In this document: piece by piece, positions 61,051 to 64,000 of the stretch | How the letters are laid out: the number at the start of each line of letters is the position of its first letter | How positions within the stretch are numbered: position 1 is the first letter of the stretch | Assembly: GCA_020205615.1 (NCBI GenBank) | Contig: CM035166.1 | Span: 91,463,706-91,527,705 of the forward strand | From: Panax quinquefolius | Taxonomy: Eukaryota > Streptophyta > Magnoliopsida > Apiales > Araliaceae | DNA: 64,000 nt | Direction: 5' to 3' | Notes under the pieces: model-generated | What the model was told of the DNA's origin: nothing | Databases searched by the model: none | What the model saw: only the letters and a program-made list of their open reading frames with translations | Translations under genes and position numbers: made by a program

Positions 61051-61136
61051 AGTCTTGATTAAAAGGTTGATCGGCGACCCCCCGAGAGCTTCTCTTTCTT
61101 CCCCCACCCTCGCTGGTTGCACCACCGCTCCAGAGT

Positions 61137-61141
61137 GCGAG

Positions 61142-61173
<32 letters not shown>

Positions 61174-61284
61174 CTATATGTATATACATCTTTCTCTATC
61201 TAATCTAAATCTTTATCTCTTTATCTCTCTTCTATTTCTCTCTCTACGAAAATATACACAGTAGTAAGAGAGAAGAAGAAGAAG
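61137..61284 (+). promoter_or_regulatory. CT/TA-rich putative 5' leader of the PP2A-like gene
   Basis: A (CT)n tract runs into (TA)n and further CTCTATCT repeats, ending AGAAGAAGAAGAAG just before the ATG at 61285. Pyrimidine-rich 5' leaders of this kind are common in plants. The transcription start is not determinable. Confidence 0.35.
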
Positions 61285-62721
61285 ATGAGTGTGGATCTGG
61301 CCGCATCGAAAGTTCATGGCAACCTCGATGAACAAATTTCATAGCTCATGCATTACAAACCCTTGCCGGAACCTGAGGTCCAAAATCTCTTTCTCTCTCT
61401 ATTTCTCTCTGTATTGTTTTCATTATTTCACCAGATACCATTCATTCTGCTAAAAGTCACGATTTTAGCCACTTACACTGCTTAATTTTCTCCGGATTTG
61501 GGTTTATTTTGGATGGGTACCGGCGTTTCAGAAAGAAATGATCCCTGTATTTGTTGGATGTTTGTTTGTAATTGGAGTAATCTGTAATAATAGTTGAGCT
61601 CAGATTGTTTGGGCCAAAATTGATTTGCTGACTACAAAACGCTTTTTGGTTGGTGAATTTGGCAAGGGAAATTGAAAAGGCAAAAAGAAATTTAAAAAGC
61701 CTACATCTTTCATCACCTTCTTTATATTATTTTAACTCAAAAAAATTATCCCCACATTGTTAGGTGATAAAATGGATGATAAATTTAAGTTCCCCCTACC
61801 CTCTTCCTCACTCCAGTTTTCACTTGGAAATAAAATTTCTATTTTTTCTTTCTTTTCCCCTAGATAAATCCTCTAACCAGATGAGCCAAGTGGTCTTAGG
61901 ATGCTGTTGGATAGTGGCATAAATGAAGTAAAAAAAGAGGAATTTTGGATGTATAATTGGATACCAACAATTTGATTTGTATGATCAACCTTACATGTTT
62001 CGACCTGCTTACCTTATCTTTAGGTAAAGCTACTTTTGTTACCCAGTCTGGAAATCTTAATACGTCCGAAAATTGATGTTTTTTGAGATAATAGGAAGTG
62101 TAGTAGTTTTGTTATCCAATAATGACATAGCCACCAGTTTGATTCTTGGTTGTAGCAGATTTTTATTTCTAAACAAGTTTCTTTGCGAACGGAATAATGG
62201 TTGATCTAGTAGTTGTTTCATATTTCGTCTGAATGCTACTAATTAGTTTTGGCACGCTGATTAATAAAGTTTTCTTTTACTTAAATTACCCTTTTTGATT
62301 ACTTATTAATTGAAGTATTTTTTCACTTTTCTATGACCCCAATAATTACTTTTTCACTTTTATATGACCCCAATAATTGCTTTTTTACTTTTCTATAACC
62401 CTAATAATTTTTTTTTACTTTTCTATTACCCTAATAATTACTCTTTTCTATGTCATTTAATTCTCTAGATACATTTTTTTGTAACTCTCACATTCCCAAT
62501 AAGTATATTAAATAGATTATGAGGGTATAAGAGGAAAAATATGATAAATGTATTTACTAATATAGAAATAGGATATTTATTTTGGAACATCCTAAAAAAG
62601 AAATTAGGACATTTAATATGGAATGGAGGGAGTATTTGATAAGAAAATCTTGTTTGTGTTATAGGTTAGGGCATTATGTGATAAGGCTAAAGAGATACTA
62701 ATGGAAGAAAGTAACGTCCAG
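61285..62721 (+). pseudogene. PP2A catalytic-subunit-like gene, first two coding exons, premature stop in exon 1
   Basis: Exon 1 (61285-61377) reads MSVDLAASKVHGNLDEQIS, then TAG at 61342-61344, then LMHYKPLPEPE. Exon 2 (62665-62721) reads VRALCDKAKEILMEESNVQ. Both junctions have GT/AG and phase 0, as in plant PP2A-C genes of the PP2A-3/4 type. PP2A-C is the Ser/Thr phosphatase catalytic subunit, acting with A and B subunits in cytosol and nucleus. The metal-binding GDIHG exon would come next but is not found up to 64000; it may lie beyond the window. The stop replaces a Gln conserved in the family, and nearby residues also differ (HY where QC is usual). Use of the ATG at 61348 would drop 21 residues. 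It is either a decaying copy or an N-terminally shortened gene. Confidence 0.75.
62316..62445. repeat. About 31-bp tandem repeat in PP2A-like intron 1
   Basis: Four units contain ACTTTTCTATGACCCCAATAAT or close variants, with ACTTT at 62325, 62356, 62387 and 62417. Confidence 0.85.
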
Positions 62722-62997
62722 GTACTGATCTTGATCTTTTTGTTCTAGTTATTGTTATTATTGTTTAGCTTTTAGTTAGCACATTTTGTTCTAGTTTTTT
62801 CTGTATTTTAATTACAGTCGAGTGCACAATTAAACAATAAGCTTTTGTGTTTTTCCTAATATATTTATGTTGATCAACTTTACTCTCTTTATCTCTTATA
62901 TATATATATATATATTAATTAAGATAAAGGGATTAAATTTTCTGCATACTAGCATAGCAATAAAATGACATCATGTTGATCAACTTTACTCCTTTAT

Positions 62998-63046
<49 letters not shown>

Positions 63047-63219
63047 TAAGATAAAGGGATTAAATTTTCTGCATACTATCGTAGCAATAAAATGGCATCT
63101 AGTTTTTTTGTATTTTAATTACAGTCGAGTGCACAATTAAACAATAAGCTTTTGTGTTTTTCCTAATATATTATTGTAACAATATTTGTTTATGTTGATC
63201 AACTTTACTCTCTTTATCT

Positions 63220-63256
<37 letters not shown>

Positions 63257-63376
63257 TAAGATAAAAGGATTAAATTTTTCTGCATGCAATAAAATGACAT
63301 CTATTTTTACATGAGATAAAATATAACTTGGTAAGTTGTAGTGCATGTTTGTATTTTAAACAAGTTTAAACTGTAG

Positions 63377-63413
<37 letters not shown>

Positions 63414-64000
63414 ATATTGAATGATTAAATAGGATTTTTCCCCCGGAAGATATTTATTTAAAAGTCAAAACCTTTAAGTGGCTAAATGAAGACCCATTTT
63501 CTTGTGTCACCTATATCTACCCGTCCTTTCTTTTCTCTGGAGGTGGAAGATCAGCCACATATCTATAAGCAGTCGCAATAAGCTTAAAAAAAATCAAGAT
63601 GTGATCGTCTCTCATAAGGCTTGGTCTAAATCTTCTTCACATTTTTATCAGTATACTCAAACGGCTTGGTCTAAATCTTCTTTACATCTTTATTAGTATA
63701 ATACATTAGAAACTCTGTAAATAAGTATAAATTTCATGAAGACATCAAATATCTTTTGATTTACATACTGAACAATGAAAAATCAAATGATAGAGAGGGG
63801 ATTACAGATTGAAAATCTCAAAGAGCATATCTGAAAACTGAAATCTGAATATGCAGATTGTGGGTGAATGTATTGCTGTAAACAAACTGAGTTGTTTGCA
63901 AACAAAGCTCAACTTCTCTTGACTAATTTTGACTTGACTTGACTCTAGTTGTTTAACAAGTTGAGCTTGGAGAAGTTTTTTTTTGCTAAAATCATGTTCG
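62722..64000 (+). other. Start of PP2A-like intron 2, no exon found
   Basis: AT-rich with several microsatellites. I searched for the next conserved PP2A block (PVKSPVTICGDIHG-like) in all three forward frames by eye and did not find it. Confidence 0.5.
62870..63302. repeat. Three-copy repeat around (TA)n in PP2A-like intron 2
   Basis: Each unit runs GTTGATCAACTTTACTC, (TA)n, TTAATTAAGATAAA, then TAAATTTTCTGCAT and GCAATAAAATG, starting near 62870, 62973 and 63193. A neighbouring piece (ATTACAGTCGAGTGCACAAT) is also doubled, at 62811 and 63118, so a segment of about 300 bp was duplicated as a whole. Confidence 0.8.

Noticed and set aside
62620..62636. GGAGGGAGTA as the end of a Stowaway or similar MITE
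   Set aside because: One end resembles such elements, but no matching opposite end or TA duplication was found upstream.
1..64000. A new multi-gene biological system or biosynthetic cluster
   Set aside because: Only two host genes are visible, both of known families, and the rest is defective mobile DNA with known modules. The closest to something new is the two-gene capture at 27791-28727.

Overview
This is eudicot-type plant nuclear DNA: introns with GT-AG junctions, AT-rich intergenic sequence, and plant-specific retrotransposon lineages. Only two host genes are visible, both on the + strand and both cut by the window. At the left is the 3' part of a 12-membrane-segment major facilitator (MFSD12-like, 11 exons, 130..8243). 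At the right are the first two coding exons of a PP2A catalytic-subunit-like gene (61285..62721) with a stop codon in exon 1. Almost everything between them (about 52 kb) is a retrotransposon nest.

Layout. 130..8243: MFS gene, whose 4.45-kb first visible intron carries inserted TIR elements. 8336..8627: duplicated 3' flank with four hairpins. 8758..25584: a Ty1/copia element on the - strand (two 240-bp LTRs), split by a solo Ty3/gypsy LTR (9212..12034) and by a 9.2-kb Athila-type element (13983..23182) that has lost reverse transcriptase, RNase H and integrase. 26168..28727: hAT-like TIR elements and a TIR-like segment carrying fragments of two unrelated host genes (a nucleobase-ascorbate transporter and an ACC-oxidase-like dioxygenase). 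29200..33503: a solo LTR inside a solo LTR. 34648..60312: a Ty3/gypsy chromodomain element (TTATT target duplication) whose 3' LTR was hit twice, by a Ty1/copia element (42081..48706, TAAAT duplication) and by a second chromodomain gypsy element (50378..59538, ATTGT duplication). The copia copy itself holds a hAT-like element (45462..46460, perfect 8-bp duplication). 60318..64000: AT-rich flank and the PP2A-like gene start.

How the parts relate. The mobile elements encode standard gag, protease, RT, RNase H and integrase modules, but every autonomous-type copy is broken by stops or frameshifts, so none is expected to move by itself. Nesting gives a relative order of insertion. Many breaks look like C-to-T changes (Gln or Arg codons becoming stops), as expected for methylated, silenced repeats. 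I found no tRNA, rRNA or CRISPR and no evidence for a new enzymatic or defence system. The most unusual items are the two-gene capture at 27.8-28.7 kb, the stop in the PP2A-like gene and the repeated 3' hairpins of the MFS gene.
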